NCBI GenBank assembly: GCA_027623315.1
Contig: JAQBYD010000024.1
Location: 1-50,913 of the forward strand
Direction: 5' to 3'
Source: Verrucomicrobiota bacterium
GTDB lineage: Bacteria; Verrucomicrobiota; Kiritimatiellia; CAJWTS01
DNA length: 50,913 nucleotides
Shown: positions 24,322 through 32,592 of the stretch, piece by piece
Layout: the number at the start of each line of letters is the position of its first letter
How positions within the stretch are numbered: the first letter of the stretch is position 1
Made by a program: the position numbers and the translations under genes
The notes under the pieces: model-generated
Told to the model about the DNA's origin: nothing
Databases searched by the model: none
What the model saw: the letters and a program-made list of their open reading frames with translations, nothing else

Positions 24322-24810
24322 TCAGGGGTTCTTGCTCTTCGTGGTCGTATGCCCGGGAATGGATGGAACCTGGGTGCGCAGAAACTCCTTAAGTGCCCGG
24401 GCCTTATAGGAGTCCGGCGGGGGGGAGGTCTGCCCCTCGGCAATCGCGGTCTGCCACGCCGACACGCGATCGATCGTCTCCAGCAACTGGTCCACTCGAA
24501 ACGGCTTGGTCAGCAAATCAAAAGCCCCGGCCTTCACGGCCTGCAGTGCGAGATCGAACGTAGCAAACCCGGTGAGCATGATCACCGGCACATCCGGACA
24601 TTCCTTCTGGACCATGTCGAGCAGCTCCATCCCGCCGACCGGCTCCATCGAGACATCGGTAATCAGAACATCGCAGCCTTCGCTGCGCAACAACTCCTGG
24701 GCCTCAACGCCGGTCCCAACCGTTGTCGCTTCGTGCCCTTTGGCGGCCAGCAGCTGCCCCATCGGCTTCAGGAACGCCACGTTGTCATCGACCATTAAGA
24801 TTCGTGCCAT
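24322..24810 (-). CDS. Response regulator receiver with short C-terminal tail
   Basis: A 162-aa protein: receiver domain in residues 1-118 (ILMVDDNVAFL, DVLITDVSMEPVGGME with the phosphorylated Asp, VIMLTGFATFD, FDLLTKPFRV) and a tail of about 40 residues rich in Pro and Lys without a recognised output domain. It is encoded on the same strand as the receiver at 23730 but separated from it by 211 bp. A stem CCCTGAC/GTCAGGG overlaps its stop. Confidence 0.92.
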   Translation of the reverse strand: MARILMVDDNVAFLKPMGQLLAAKGHEATTVGTGVEAQELLRSEGCDVLITDVSMEPVGGMELLDMVQKECPDVPVIMLTGFATFDLALQAVKAGAFDLLTKPFRVDQLLETIDRVSAWQTAIAEGQTSPPPDSYKARALKEFLRTQVPSIPGHTTTKSKNP

Positions 24811-25007
24811 CTCGTTTCATTCCCGTGCGAATTTCGGAAGGTTACCTTAGCACCACTATACAGGAAACTCAACCCGGCCTCGAGACCTCCCCGTCTCGAC
24901 AGCGCGGCGTGATACGCTATCATCCCCCTGCCGCCACTGATCGCGGGGCACAGGGATTGAATAAAGATCCGTGCTGACCGTCTAATTCTAATAGCCGGAA
25001 CCATAAG

Positions 25008-25580
25008 ATGTCGGAACACGAGGTACCTCGGCTGGTGAAGCTCGCCAGGAACGGTGACCAGGACGCATTTGGCGAACTGGTCTGCATGTACCACGAGCGC
25101 GTAGTCGCCGTGACACGAAGTATAGTCGGAAACCACGAAGACGGGTGCGATCTGGCGCAGCAGACGTGGGTCAAAGCATGGAACAAGCTCGATACATTCA
25201 AGGCGCAGTCCAAGTTCTACACCTGGATCTACCGAATTGCGACCCTTACCTGCATCGATTTTCTACGCAAACGGAAGTCCCAACCGGCCTCGACCGGGCG
25301 GGAGGAGGATGCACGAGAGATGGAATGGGTTGAATCCATGAGGGCGGCGCGTACCGATCGGCCGGACGTCCGCGCCGGGCTGTCCGAGATCCGTGTGCGC
25401 TTTGACAAGGCGCTGGAGCATCTCTCGCCCGAGCATCGCATGGCGCTCGTGCTGCGCGAAGTGGAAGGACTTTCATACGAGGAAATCGCCACGGCCATGA
25501 AGTGTCGCAAGGGCACGGTCATGTCGCGGCTATTCCACGCACGCCGAAAACTGCAGGAGCACATGAAGGAGCTGTCATGA
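25008..25580 (+). CDS. ECF-type RNA polymerase sigma factor
   Basis: A 190-aa sigma factor with region 2 (about 10-85: DAFGELVCMYHERVVAVTRS, DLAQQTWVKAWNKLDTF, FYTWIYRIATLTCIDFLRKR) and region 4 (about 130-185: LSPEHRMALVLREVEGLSYE, EIATAMKCRKGTVMSRLFHA, RRKL). Region 3 is absent, as usual for group 4 factors. It is coupled to the anti-sigma gene by ATGA, so its activity is probably held in check by that protein. Confidence 0.96.
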   Translation: MSEHEVPRLVKLARNGDQDAFGELVCMYHERVVAVTRSIVGNHEDGCDLAQQTWVKAWNKLDTFKAQSKFYTWIYRIATLTCIDFLRKRKSQPASTGREEDAREMEWVESMRAARTDRPDVRAGLSEIRVRFDKALEHLSPEHRMALVLREVEGLSYEEIATAMKCRKGTVMSRLFHARRKLQEHMKELS

Positions 25581-26086
25581 ATTGCAGCAAGGCAAAGAAG
25601 TGGATGAGCCTCGCGATGGATAACGAGTTGGATCCCTCGCGGCGGAGCGACCTGGGTTCGCACCTCGCCGACTGCCCGGCATGTCGCGCACAGAACCAGG
25701 CCTGGTCGCAATTCGGTGAGGTGCTGCGTGACGGTGCTGGCGAGAGCGACATGACGGCCGAAGCAATGTGGCAGGCGGTCCAGCGAGACATCCGGGTCGG
25801 CGCCGGCCGCGTCGAGACCGCCCCGGCCTGGGTCTGGCCGGGGCTGTTCCCACGAACGGTGATCGTTACGGCGTGCCTGGCCCTGATTTGCGCCGGTGTG
25901 CTCTGGTTCGCACCCCCGGCCGGAGACATGGAGAACGGCGCAGGCAGCGGCATGGCGGGCGTGGAGAGCGTTGAAACGGACTTGAGTGAGGCCACCCTGA
26001 TCGTGTACAAGGATGAAGCCACCGGCGCCGTCGTCGTGTGGGTATCCGGAGACAATGGAAGCGCGTCCCTTAACGATCACTCGTAA
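25577..26086 (+). CDS. Anti-sigma factor with zinc-finger (ZAS/zf-HC2) domain
   Basis: A 169-aa membrane protein. The ZAS motif HLADCPACR (H-x3-C-x2-C) is preceded by MNCSKAKKWMSLAMDNELDP. One TM helix (TVIVTACLALICAGVLWFAP) lies near residue 100, followed by a short periplasmic domain. The start at 25577 gives the ATGA overlap with the sigma gene. It should bind and inhibit that sigma factor. Confidence 0.93.
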   Translation: MNCSKAKKWMSLAMDNELDPSRRSDLGSHLADCPACRAQNQAWSQFGEVLRDGAGESDMTAEAMWQAVQRDIRVGAGRVETAPAWVWPGLFPRTVIVTACLALICAGVLWFAPPAGDMENGAGSGMAGVESVETDLSEATLIVYKDEATGAVVVWVSGDNGSASLNDHS

Positions 26087-26546
26087 GCCCCGACTGGATG
26101 ACGGGCCGCGGGCCCAGCGGTTCGCGATCTGGATCATCGCAATCCTCCTGCTCGCGAACGTGTCATCCGTATTCGCCGACGACGCGAGCGTTTCGGCAAC
26201 CATGATCCGGGCGTCGAACGAGGACAAGCCCTCCGACAACCGACTCAAAAAAATCGAGCCGAAACTCCGCAAGATATTCGGCTTCAAGACCTACCAGCAG
26301 AGCGGAAGCGGTTCGGGACGCTGCAGCGTTCCAGGCGAAACCACACTCTCACTCGGCGGCAAGTTCAAGCTGACAGCAAAAATCGAGGATGCCGGCGACA
26401 AGAAACTGCGGGTTCACATACGCTGGACCGAGGGCAAGAAAGCCATGATCGACACGACCATGGTTCGCCGCCGTGGTGACCCGATCATCCTCGGCGGGCC
26501 CAAGCAGGACGATGCAACGCTCATCGTGAGCCTGACCGTAAAGTAG
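26055..26546 (+). CDS. Exported protein of unknown function in the sigma operon
   Basis: A 163-aa product from the ATG at 26055, overlapping the anti-sigma gene by 32 bp. It has a signal-like helix (FAIWIIAILLLANVSSVFAD), then a soluble domain with strand pattern (TTLSLGGKFKLTAKIEDAGD, LRVHIRWTEGKKAMIDTTMV, DATLIVSLTVK). The family was not recognised. Operon position suggests it is the third partner of the envelope stress or signal circuit. Confidence 0.7.
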   Translation: MEARPLTITRKPRLDDGPRAQRFAIWIIAILLLANVSSVFADDASVSATMIRASNEDKPSDNRLKKIEPKLRKIFGFKTYQQSGSGSGRCSVPGETTLSLGGKFKLTAKIEDAGDKKLRVHIRWTEGKKAMIDTTMVRRRGDPIILGGPKQDDATLIVSLTVK

Positions 26547-26604
26547 AAATCCGGGGACCGGCTGAGCGCCTGCGTCTTGCGGCCGATCTCCGGATTTCGT
26601 TTTT
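26547..26604 (+). terminator. Terminator of the sigma/anti-sigma operon
   Basis: AAATCCGG (26547-26554) pairs with CCGGATTT (26590-26597), with additional inner pairing, and is followed by CGTTTTT. It directly follows the stop codon at 26546. Confidence 0.7.
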
Positions 26605-26677
26605 CTCGATCCTGAAGTGAATTTGCACCCCGCCGCATGCGTCTAATCCCTTAAGCACAACCATAAGGAGGTTAGTC

Positions 26678-27049
26678 ATGAGGAAAACGCTGATAGCAGC
26701 AGTGATCATGAGCGCCATCGGACTGGCGACGCCGGAATGTTCGGATGCCGGCGGGAGCTGGTACGTCTCCAGCGGGCACCGCGGCAACTCATACGGCATC
26801 TCGTACAGCTCGGGAAGTCATAGGTCCCATGAAAGCTACGGGCACCATACCCCGAGCGGTCGCTACGAGTACCGCACGCAGAAGGTCTGGGTGCCCGGCG
26901 GCTGGCACTACAGCACCGACGCGTGCGGCCGCACATCGCGCCACTACCTGAACAGTCACTACGAGCACCAGACGGTCAAGGTCTGGGTACCGTATCATTC
27001 AAACCGCCAGGCGTGCGGATGCAATAACCGGTCACACCACCGCCACTGA
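26678..27049 (+). CDS. Secreted His/Tyr/Ser-rich small protein with repeated VWVP motif
   Basis: A 123-aa protein with a perfect ribosome binding site (AAGGAGG) and a signal peptide (MRKTLIAAVIMSAIGLATPE, then CSDAG). The mature part is rich in His, Tyr, Ser and Gly. It contains two related units, YEYRTQKVWVPGGWH and YEHQTVKVWVPYHS, and ends CGCNNRSHHRH, which could bind metal. Units of this type occur in small periplasmic proteins of unknown function. It may be a target of the adjacent sigma factor; that is inference. Confidence 0.8.
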   Translation: MRKTLIAAVIMSAIGLATPECSDAGGSWYVSSGHRGNSYGISYSSGSHRSHESYGHHTPSGRYEYRTQKVWVPGGWHYSTDACGRTSRHYLNSHYEHQTVKVWVPYHSNRQACGCNNRSHHRH

Positions 27050-27115
27050 GCCGAATTGCCGGGACTTTCGCGGCAGGTTTCGCCATGCTCAACCCCAGAC
27101 AGTATCCCTCTTGCC

Positions 27116-28018
27116 GTGAAGTACCGCCCCCAACATCTCGCCGAGTATGCGCTGCTCCGTGCCTTTGCCGGCGCCATATCGGCGTTGCCGTACCGGGCGG
27201 CACTGGCCCTGGGTTGTCTCGTCGCTGCGATCGCGCACTTCGTATTCCGATATCGCGTGACCGCGGCGCGGGCACGTCTGCGCCAGGTTTTCGGTGCGCG
27301 GTACTCCGATGCTGAGATCCGCGGAATCGCGTGGCGCGCCTGGCGAAACTTCATATTCAGCAGTGTCGAGCTGCTCAAACGCCGGGGCATGACGCTCGAG
27401 TGGATCCGGTCCATCGCGGACTGCGACACCGCGTGGGACCGCATGCAGGAGCATGTCCGTCGCGGGGAAGGCGGTATCGTCGCATCGGCACACATGGGGT
27501 CATGGGAGATGGCCGCCGTGTCGTGCGAGGAACTCGGGATGCGCATGGTCTATCTCGCCGCCCGTCAGAAGAACCGATTGATCGACAAGTTCTGGCACGA
27601 CCTGCGCTGGTCCGAAGGACGAAACGAGACGGTCCTGCGCACCACATCCGGAATGCGCAAGGTGACCGGACTGATGCAGCAGGGATGCAATCTGACGATC
27701 CTGCCTGACGTGCGCTCTAGTCACGCCGGAATCAGCGTCCCTTTCCTGGGCGGCACCGCGAATATCGGATCCGGCATGGCGCGCTTCGCGCGTAACGCGA
27801 ACGTGCCCATATTTCCCTGCATCTGCATGCGCGTCGGCTGGACTCGTCACGTGTTTACGGTGCATGACACCGTACGCCCGGACCCGGCACTGGACAAGGA
27901 TCGCGACATTGAACGCATGACGCGCGAGGTCTTGTCGATCATGGACGAGGCAATCCAGCAACACCCCGATCAGTGGTTCTGGTTCAACAAGCGCTGGATC
28001 CTAGATCCCTTGGATTGA
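27116..28018 (+). CDS. LpxL/HtrB-family lipid A-type acyltransferase
   Basis: A 300-aa membrane-associated acyltransferase that adds an acyl chain to a lipid A precursor or related glycolipid. Key features: N-terminal amphipathic/TM segment (LALGCLVAAIAHFVF), RYRVTAARARLRQVFG, the catalytic HMGSWE (H-x4-E), NLTILPDVRSSHAGISVPFL and a C-terminal QQHPDQWFWFNKRW. I start at the GTG at 27116, giving the usual family length; an earlier TTG (27056) is the alternative. Its presence implies a Gram-negative outer membrane. Confidence 0.92.
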   Translation: MKYRPQHLAEYALLRAFAGAISALPYRAALALGCLVAAIAHFVFRYRVTAARARLRQVFGARYSDAEIRGIAWRAWRNFIFSSVELLKRRGMTLEWIRSIADCDTAWDRMQEHVRRGEGGIVASAHMGSWEMAAVSCEELGMRMVYLAARQKNRLIDKFWHDLRWSEGRNETVLRTTSGMRKVTGLMQQGCNLTILPDVRSSHAGISVPFLGGTANIGSGMARFARNANVPIFPCICMRVGWTRHVFTVHDTVRPDPALDKDRDIERMTREVLSIMDEAIQQHPDQWFWFNKRWILDPLD

Positions 28019-28116
28019 ATGGACAGAGCCCTGAAGGGGCGCGATCCCACGGCCGTAGGTCGGCAGCTCCCGGCACCTCTATGATCTTGCTATCAATTTT
28101 ATTTAGTTTGGTAGCA

Positions 28117-28138
28117 AGGTCAGGTTCCCGCCTGACCT
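28117..28138. repeat. Hairpin in the AT-rich intergenic region before the decayed island
   Basis: AGGTCAGG (28117-28124) pairs with CCTGACCT (28131-28138). Just upstream, CTTGCTA (28086-28092) pairs with TAGCAAG (28112-28118) around an AT-rich loop. The two stems mark the left edge of the truncated defence genes and may be a repeat or the acyltransferase terminator. Confidence 0.55.
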
Positions 28139-28156
28139 AACTGTGAATGAAGCGCC

Positions 28157-28384
28157 ATGAGCACCTGGGACAACGAAAAACTTGCGAATTTAGAAGCCCA
28201 ACTGTGGGATTCGGCGGACGAATTGCGCGCGAACTCGAAGCTCACGGGGATTACTCGCAAGACCGCGATGCGCGACCTGAGCGAACTGGTTGATTGTGGC
28301 GCGTTTGCGCTTGCCGGGGCCAAACGCGGAGCTCATTACGTTCTGGCGGGAAAGCGGAAGCGGGAGTGGTCGTATGGCGGATAG
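28157..28384 (+). pseudogene. Chimeric remnant: HsdM N-terminus joined to a Fic-protein C-terminus
   Basis: The 75-codon ORF begins with NEKLANLEAQLWDSADELRA followed by NSKLT, the standard start of type I restriction methyltransferase HsdM. It switches at about residue 32 to ITRKTAMRDLSELVDCGAFA, the C-terminal winged-helix segment of Fic-family proteins (TAxRDLxxLVxxG). Neither catalytic domain remains. An in-frame deletion between two defence or toxin genes is the likely origin. Confidence 0.65.
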
Positions 28385-28730
28385 GAAACAGGAAGCACAT
28401 GCGCCAGACTCGGAGATTGTGCTCTACCAAACCGAGGACGGCCGCAACCGGATCGAAGTGCGGCTGGAATATGAGACCGTCTGGCTGACGATCAACCAGA
28501 TGGCGGAGCTGTTTCAGGTCGACAAATCAGGTATAAGTCGCCATTTGAGAAACGTTTACGAAACCGGCGAGCTTCAGCGCGAGGCAACTGTTGCAAAATA
28601 TGCAACAGTTCAGGAGGAGGGTGGACGGAGCGTTTCTCGCGACCTGGAATACTACATGCTGGAGGCGAGCCGAAAGGTGCCATCACCTCGCAAGAAACCA
28701 ACGTCTAGAAAGAAGGGCAAGACATCATGA
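28374..28730 (+). pseudogene. Truncated RhuM (virulence RhuM family) gene
   Basis: The 118-codon ORF contains the RhuM N-terminus: IVLYQTEDGRNRIEVRLEYE, TVWLTINQMAELFQVDKSGI, SRHLRNVYETGELQ and SRDLEYY. After that the family should continue with NLDxIIxVGYRV and about 200 more residues. Here it changes to a basic tail (PSPRKKPTSRKKGKTS) and stops. It overlaps the preceding chimeric ORF by 11 bp. RhuM genes are commonly found with type I restriction and toxin-antitoxin loci. Confidence 0.7.
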
Positions 28731-28792
28731 CGACGGGGGAACCTTTGAAGGCAGCGGGCGACACTCGCATCTTGGAATGAAAACGATGATCT

Positions 28793-29512
28793 ATGGCGCG
28801 TGACTGGGAGGCACAGTTCAGGGAATGGGCGAGGCCGCCGGGGAAGACGGAGCAGGATCGCTGTGACAATGCCGCGTCCGCCATCCGCAACGCGATCAAG
28901 GCGAGCGACACGCTCCGTTCGCGCAGCGTGTCGATTTTCGCGCAAGGGTCCTATCGAAATAACACGAATGTCCGCAAGGACAGTGACGTTGACATTGGCG
29001 TCCTATGCATTCAGCCGAAGATCCCGGGTGTTATCATCCATCCCGTTCCTCTCAGCATCGGCCCGGATCATGTTGCCTATGTCGTCGAAGTGCCACAAGG
29101 GGCGACAGCCCATCAAGCAAGTGACCGGCGATACTATCGAAGGCACAACTTCAAATCAGAACCGATGGAGGACTACGAGATCCGAGACGTGATGGATCGG
29201 GATCAGCATCCGCAAATCGATGTCGACATAGCACTGGAGCTTCGGCGGCGTTGGACAACCAACACGTTTTCTCTGCCGAATCGCGGAACGCGATACATGG
29301 ACCTCTTCTATCTGGCTATCCGGGCACACAATCGCGGAAGACGGTCTGCCGGGGTAGTAGTACCACCGCGCGAAGCGCGGGGGTCGGTTCTTCCAATGCT
29401 TGGACGACTACGCCGCCCAGGGTTCCAACGATTGGAAGAACCTACCGGCCCGGCTTCCAAGGCTTGGAAGCCGGGACAGACGCCTTGCACAGCCGGTCAG
29501 GACCGCGGATAG
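28793..29512 (+). pseudogene. Chimeric remnant: CD-NTase N-terminus fused to an AlbA-like C-terminal fragment
   Basis: Residues 1-72 match the start of DncV/cGAS-like nucleotidyltransferases of CBASS: PPGKTEQDRCDNAASAIRNA, then GSYRNNTNVRKDSDVDIGV with the GS and DxD (Asp65, Asp67) active-site signature. The third acidic residue and the remaining domain are missing. From about residue 75 the protein becomes VAYVVEVPQGATAHQASDRR, then YYRRHNFKSEPMEDYEIRD, which resembles AlbA_2/schlafen-type putative DNA-binding proteins. From about residue 183 on, the frame runs into palindromic repeats and is not real coding sequence. No cyclic-nucleotide effector is nearby. Confidence 0.65.
29366..29475. 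repeat. Cluster of TTCCAA-N3-TTGGAA palindromes
   Basis: The core motif occurs three times: TTCCAATGCTTGGA (29391-29404), TTCCAACGATTGGAA and TTCCAAGGCTTGGAA. Larger inverted repeats are GGTTCTTCCAAT (29386-29397) with ATTGGAAGAACC (29431-29442), and the 27-bp palindrome at 29449-29475 (13-bp arms). A CCGCGC/GCGCGG hairpin at 29366-29380 precedes them. I have the impression that this motif is common in Verrucomicrobia/Kiritimatiellota genomes; that is memory, not a search result. Confidence 0.75.
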
Positions 29513-29663
29513 TGGCCCTCGAACCAGGTTCGGATAGCGAGGAGGAGCCTCGCCCATTTCGGGTTTGAACCGCCGCGAAGCTTTCGCCATAGTCCGGGGT
29601 CACCACCGCCGCCTGGCTGGGCGTGGAGATTTTCGCGAAGCATTAACGATTCAAGGGATACGC

Positions 29664-30887
29664 ATGGACATTCAGCAACTATTCGCCGAGCGAATCGGCG
29701 GTGTGAACTTCGGCAAGTCGACAGCCATCTACAAGTTCGCGAAGATCAAGATGGCCAAGGATGCAGCGCTGGCGGAGCGGCCCGATATCGAACTCCTGAA
29801 CTTCGGCGTCGGAGAACCAGACCAGATGGCCCCCGCGGCAATCCGTGAAGCGCTGAAACAGGCGGTCGATGATCCCGCTAACCGCGGGTACTCCGACAAC
29901 GGGATCTCCTCCTTTATAGCGGCCGCCGCGGATTACATGAGCACTTTCTTCGACGTCCAGGGGCTGGACGCCGCCACGCAGATCAATCACAGCATCGGCT
30001 CGAAGCCGGCCCTCGCAATGTTGCCGCTCGCCTTTGTAGATCCAGGCGATGTCGTCCTCACCACGGTTCCGGGTTATCCCGTTCTCGCCACGCATGCGGA
30101 GTACCTCGGTGCCGATGTCGTGAAATTACCCCTGACGCAGGCTAACGGATTCTTTCCGGATCTCGATTCCATCGATCCGGACCAGGCACGTCGCGCGAAA
30201 CTGTTCTACGTGAACTACCCGAATAACCCCACCGGCGCAGCACCGACAGCGAACTTCTACGACCAACTGATTGCCTTTGCCGACAAGCACAACATCCTCG
30301 TCGTGCAGGACGCGGCCTACGCCACACTCGTCTACGACGCCCCACCGCTCTCGATTCTCGGCCGCCCGGGCGGCTCGGACGTGGCCATCGAACTGCACTC
30401 CATGAGCAAGAGCTACAACATGACCGGGTGGCGTCTGGGTTTCGTGGCGGGCCCGGCACCCGTGGTCAGCGCCTTTGCGAGCGTCAAGGACAACGTCGAC
30501 TCCGGGCAGTTCAAGGCCATCCAGATCGCGGCCTGCCAGGGAATCGCCAACCGCGAGCTTGCGGATTCGATTCGCGATCACTATGCCAGGCGCCTGCGCC
30601 GCATGAGTGAGGTGCTCTGCGAAGCGGGATTCGATGCCGCGATGCCGGGCGGAACCTTCTTCCTCTACACGAAAGCGCCCACCGGGGCGGGAAGCACAGA
30701 CTTTGCCAATGCGGAGGAGGCCACGCAGTTTCTCATTCGGCAACTCTCGATTGCGACGGTTCCGTGGGACGATGCAGGCGCCTACGTCCGATTCTCGGCC
30801 ACATTCGAATCTGCCGGAGCCGATGATGACGAACGCGTGTTGTCCGAACTTGGACGCCGCCTCTCATCCGCTGCACTACGGTTCTGA
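29664..30887 (+). CDS. dapL: LL-diaminopimelate aminotransferase
   Basis: A 407-aa PLP enzyme converting tetrahydrodipicolinate directly to LL-diaminopimelate for lysine and peptidoglycan. The start MDIQQLFAERIGGVNFGKST is the standard DapL N-terminus, with AAGGGA before the ATG. Further blocks: LLNFGVGEPDQMAP, NRGYSDNGISSF, NYPNNPTGA, VVQDAAYATLVYD, and the PLP lysine near residue 249 in HSMSKSYNMTGWRLGF. The pathway variant is typical of Chlamydiae, Verrucomicrobia, cyanobacteria and some anaerobes. It lies just right of the decayed island, separated by the palindromes. Confidence 0.95.
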   Translation: MDIQQLFAERIGGVNFGKSTAIYKFAKIKMAKDAALAERPDIELLNFGVGEPDQMAPAAIREALKQAVDDPANRGYSDNGISSFIAAAADYMSTFFDVQGLDAATQINHSIGSKPALAMLPLAFVDPGDVVLTTVPGYPVLATHAEYLGADVVKLPLTQANGFFPDLDSIDPDQARRAKLFYVNYPNNPTGAAPTANFYDQLIAFADKHNILVVQDAAYATLVYDAPPLSILGRPGGSDVAIELHSMSKSYNMTGWRLGFVAGPAPVVSAFASVKDNVDSGQFKAIQIAACQGIANRELADSIRDHYARRLRRMSEVLCEAGFDAAMPGGTFFLYTKAPTGAGSTDFANAEEATQFLIRQLSIATVPWDDAGAYVRFSATFESAGADDDERVLSELGRRLSSAALRF

Positions 30888-30925
30888 TTGATTTGGCGCG
30901 TTCAATGCGGCAGGATCGGGGTCTA

Positions 30926-32482
30926 ATGGCAAAGTTAGTGGGCACCTGGGGCGGCGACAAAACTCGCTCAATCGAAATACCGGTCGGTCGAATCACCGTC
31001 GGGCGCAAGGCCGACAACAATATCCTTCTCGACCACAAATCGGTCAGCGCCGTGCATTGCATCATTCTGCTGGAGGAGGGGCGGTGCGTGGTACGCGACC
31101 TGCTGTCGACGAACGGTACGCGCATTAACGGTGAGAAAATCACCGAACAGCAGCTTGTGCACGGTGACATGCTCAAGATCGGCGCGATTGAATTCATGTA
31201 CGATGAGCGCAGGTCGGTTGCGGCCCCGCTGAGAGCGGACAGCACCTCTACCATCCAGATCTCACTCGACGGACTCGACGTCCCGGCGGCGATCCCGGCC
31301 GAAACCCATGACGGGGATACCGAAATTCGTCCGCCCACCGCGCCACCCGCGCGCCGCGCGCCGGTTGCCATGCCGGTCAACATGCAGCCTGTCATGGTGC
31401 CCAGGGCCCCGACGCTTCACAAGGCAGCCATGCGCCCCCCGACGATCGTCATCAAGCGCAGCTCGAAACCCGTTCCTCACGCCGACGAGCCTCCTCCCGT
31501 CGAAACCCCGCAGCCCGGGGCCGCGCAGAGCGAAGCCGCCGAGCCAAGCGAAGCCGCCGCTACAACGCGCGGCAAGCAAGGCCGCCCAAAGTTTCGAATC
31601 AAAACCAGGCGCACCATAGCGGCCGCCGCCGAAGCAGCCGCGCCGGATCCAGAGCAAGAATCCGAACAAGAAGTTGAGCCTGCAGACGAACCGTATGTTG
31701 AGCCGGTTGAGGACCAGGCAACGATCCCTGGACCGGAGCCCGAGCCCCAACCTGAGCCCCAACCTGAGCCTGAACCCGCGCCTGAGCCTGAGCCTGAGCC
31801 AGTAGAGGACGCGCCGGTTAAGAAGAAGCTTCGATTCGGACTCAAGGCAAAGGCTACGCCCGGCGCCATGCGGATCCCCAGCAAAGTCAAAAGAGCGCCG
31901 GAGCCTGAACCCGCGCCGCCACCGACCGACAGCGGTGTAGAGTCAGCGGCATCCGAATCCGCCGCACCGCCGGAACCGGAGTCTGCAGCCGAAGCGCCCG
32001 TAAAGAAGAAGTCCCGCTTCTCATTCAGGACGAAAACAAAGCCCGGCGCCGTGCGAATCCCCAGGCCGGCAAAAGAGGAATCGAAACCCGATCCGGCGCC
32101 CGCGCAAGCGGTCGCCGAAGCCGCGGTCGAAGCGTCCGCCCCCGAGGCCGCAGCGCCGGCAGCGGAGGACAAGCCGGCATCGGAAGTCGCGGCACCCGCA
32201 GCGGACAAGACGCCCGCGCCACCCACCGCGTCAGCCGATGACACGATCGTCGACTCGTCAGCGTCCGAAGAAGCTGCGCCCGTGGCTGAGGAGAAGCCCG
32301 GCGCTACGCCGCCGGGCGCCACCGCCGGGAAGCGACGTCAGCCCAACCTGGCCAAATTGCGCACCGGCAATAAGAAGAAGGACGCCAAGGGCGCGCCCAT
32401 CATGCCGAAAGGCAGCCTCAAGAAGAAACTTGCGGAGCGGGCGGCGGCGAAGAAGAAAGAAGCCTCGGGCTCCGACAGCTGA
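30926..32482 (+). CDS. FHA-domain protein with long Pro/Glu/Ala-rich low-complexity tail
   Basis: The product is about 518 aa. An N-terminal FHA domain (about 10-95) has GRKADNNILLDHKSVSAVHC and LSTNGTRINGEKITEQQLVH. The remaining 400 residues are low complexity. PE dipeptides repeat at about 31730-31800 of the DNA. Two copies of a basic motif, APVKKKLRFGLKAKATPGAM and APVKKKSRFSFRTKTKPGAV (each then RIP), and a third degenerate RPKFRIKTRR are spaced along the tail. The C-terminus is strongly Lys-rich. It may be a phosphothreonine-binding scaffold, perhaps for the FHA-kinase at 4002. The ATG at 30926 is preferred; ATG 30905 and TTG 30893 are possible. Confidence 0.85.
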   Translation: MAKLVGTWGGDKTRSIEIPVGRITVGRKADNNILLDHKSVSAVHCIILLEEGRCVVRDLLSTNGTRINGEKITEQQLVHGDMLKIGAIEFMYDERRSVAAPLRADSTSTIQISLDGLDVPAAIPAETHDGDTEIRPPTAPPARRAPVAMPVNMQPVMVPRAPTLHKAAMRPPTIVIKRSSKPVPHADEPPPVETPQPGAAQSEAAEPSEAAATTRGKQGRPKFRIKTRRTIAAAAEAAAPDPEQESEQEVEPADEPYVEPVEDQATIPGPEPEPQPEPQPEPEPAPEPEPEPVEDAPVKKKLRFGLKAKATPGAMRIPSKVKRAPEPEPAPPPTDSGVESAASESAAPPEPESAAEAPVKKKSRFSFRTKTKPGAVRIPRPAKEESKPDPAPAQAVAEAAVEASAPEAAAPAAEDKPASEVAAPAADKTPAPPTASADDTIVDSSASEEAAPVAEEKPGATPPGATAGKRRQPNLAKLRTGNKKKDAKGAPIMPKGSLKKKLAERAAAKKKEASGSDS

Positions 32483-32592
32483 TCCACCCCAATCCACTCG
32501 CCCGAAAGTCAGGGATCGAGCGTCAAAGTCCACGTTTTCCGCCGAAACAATCAGTTTTCACCTATAAACTTTTTATTGCAAAGTCCTTTCCG

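Noticed and set aside
24997-25002. GGAACC as an ECF -35 box for sigma autoregulation
   Set aside because: It is only six bases before the start codon, so it cannot drive that gene.
31477-32322. A 281-codon Ser/Gly-rich minus-strand opening
   Set aside because: It mirrors the PE/AP-rich repeats of the FHA protein and has no domain or start signal.
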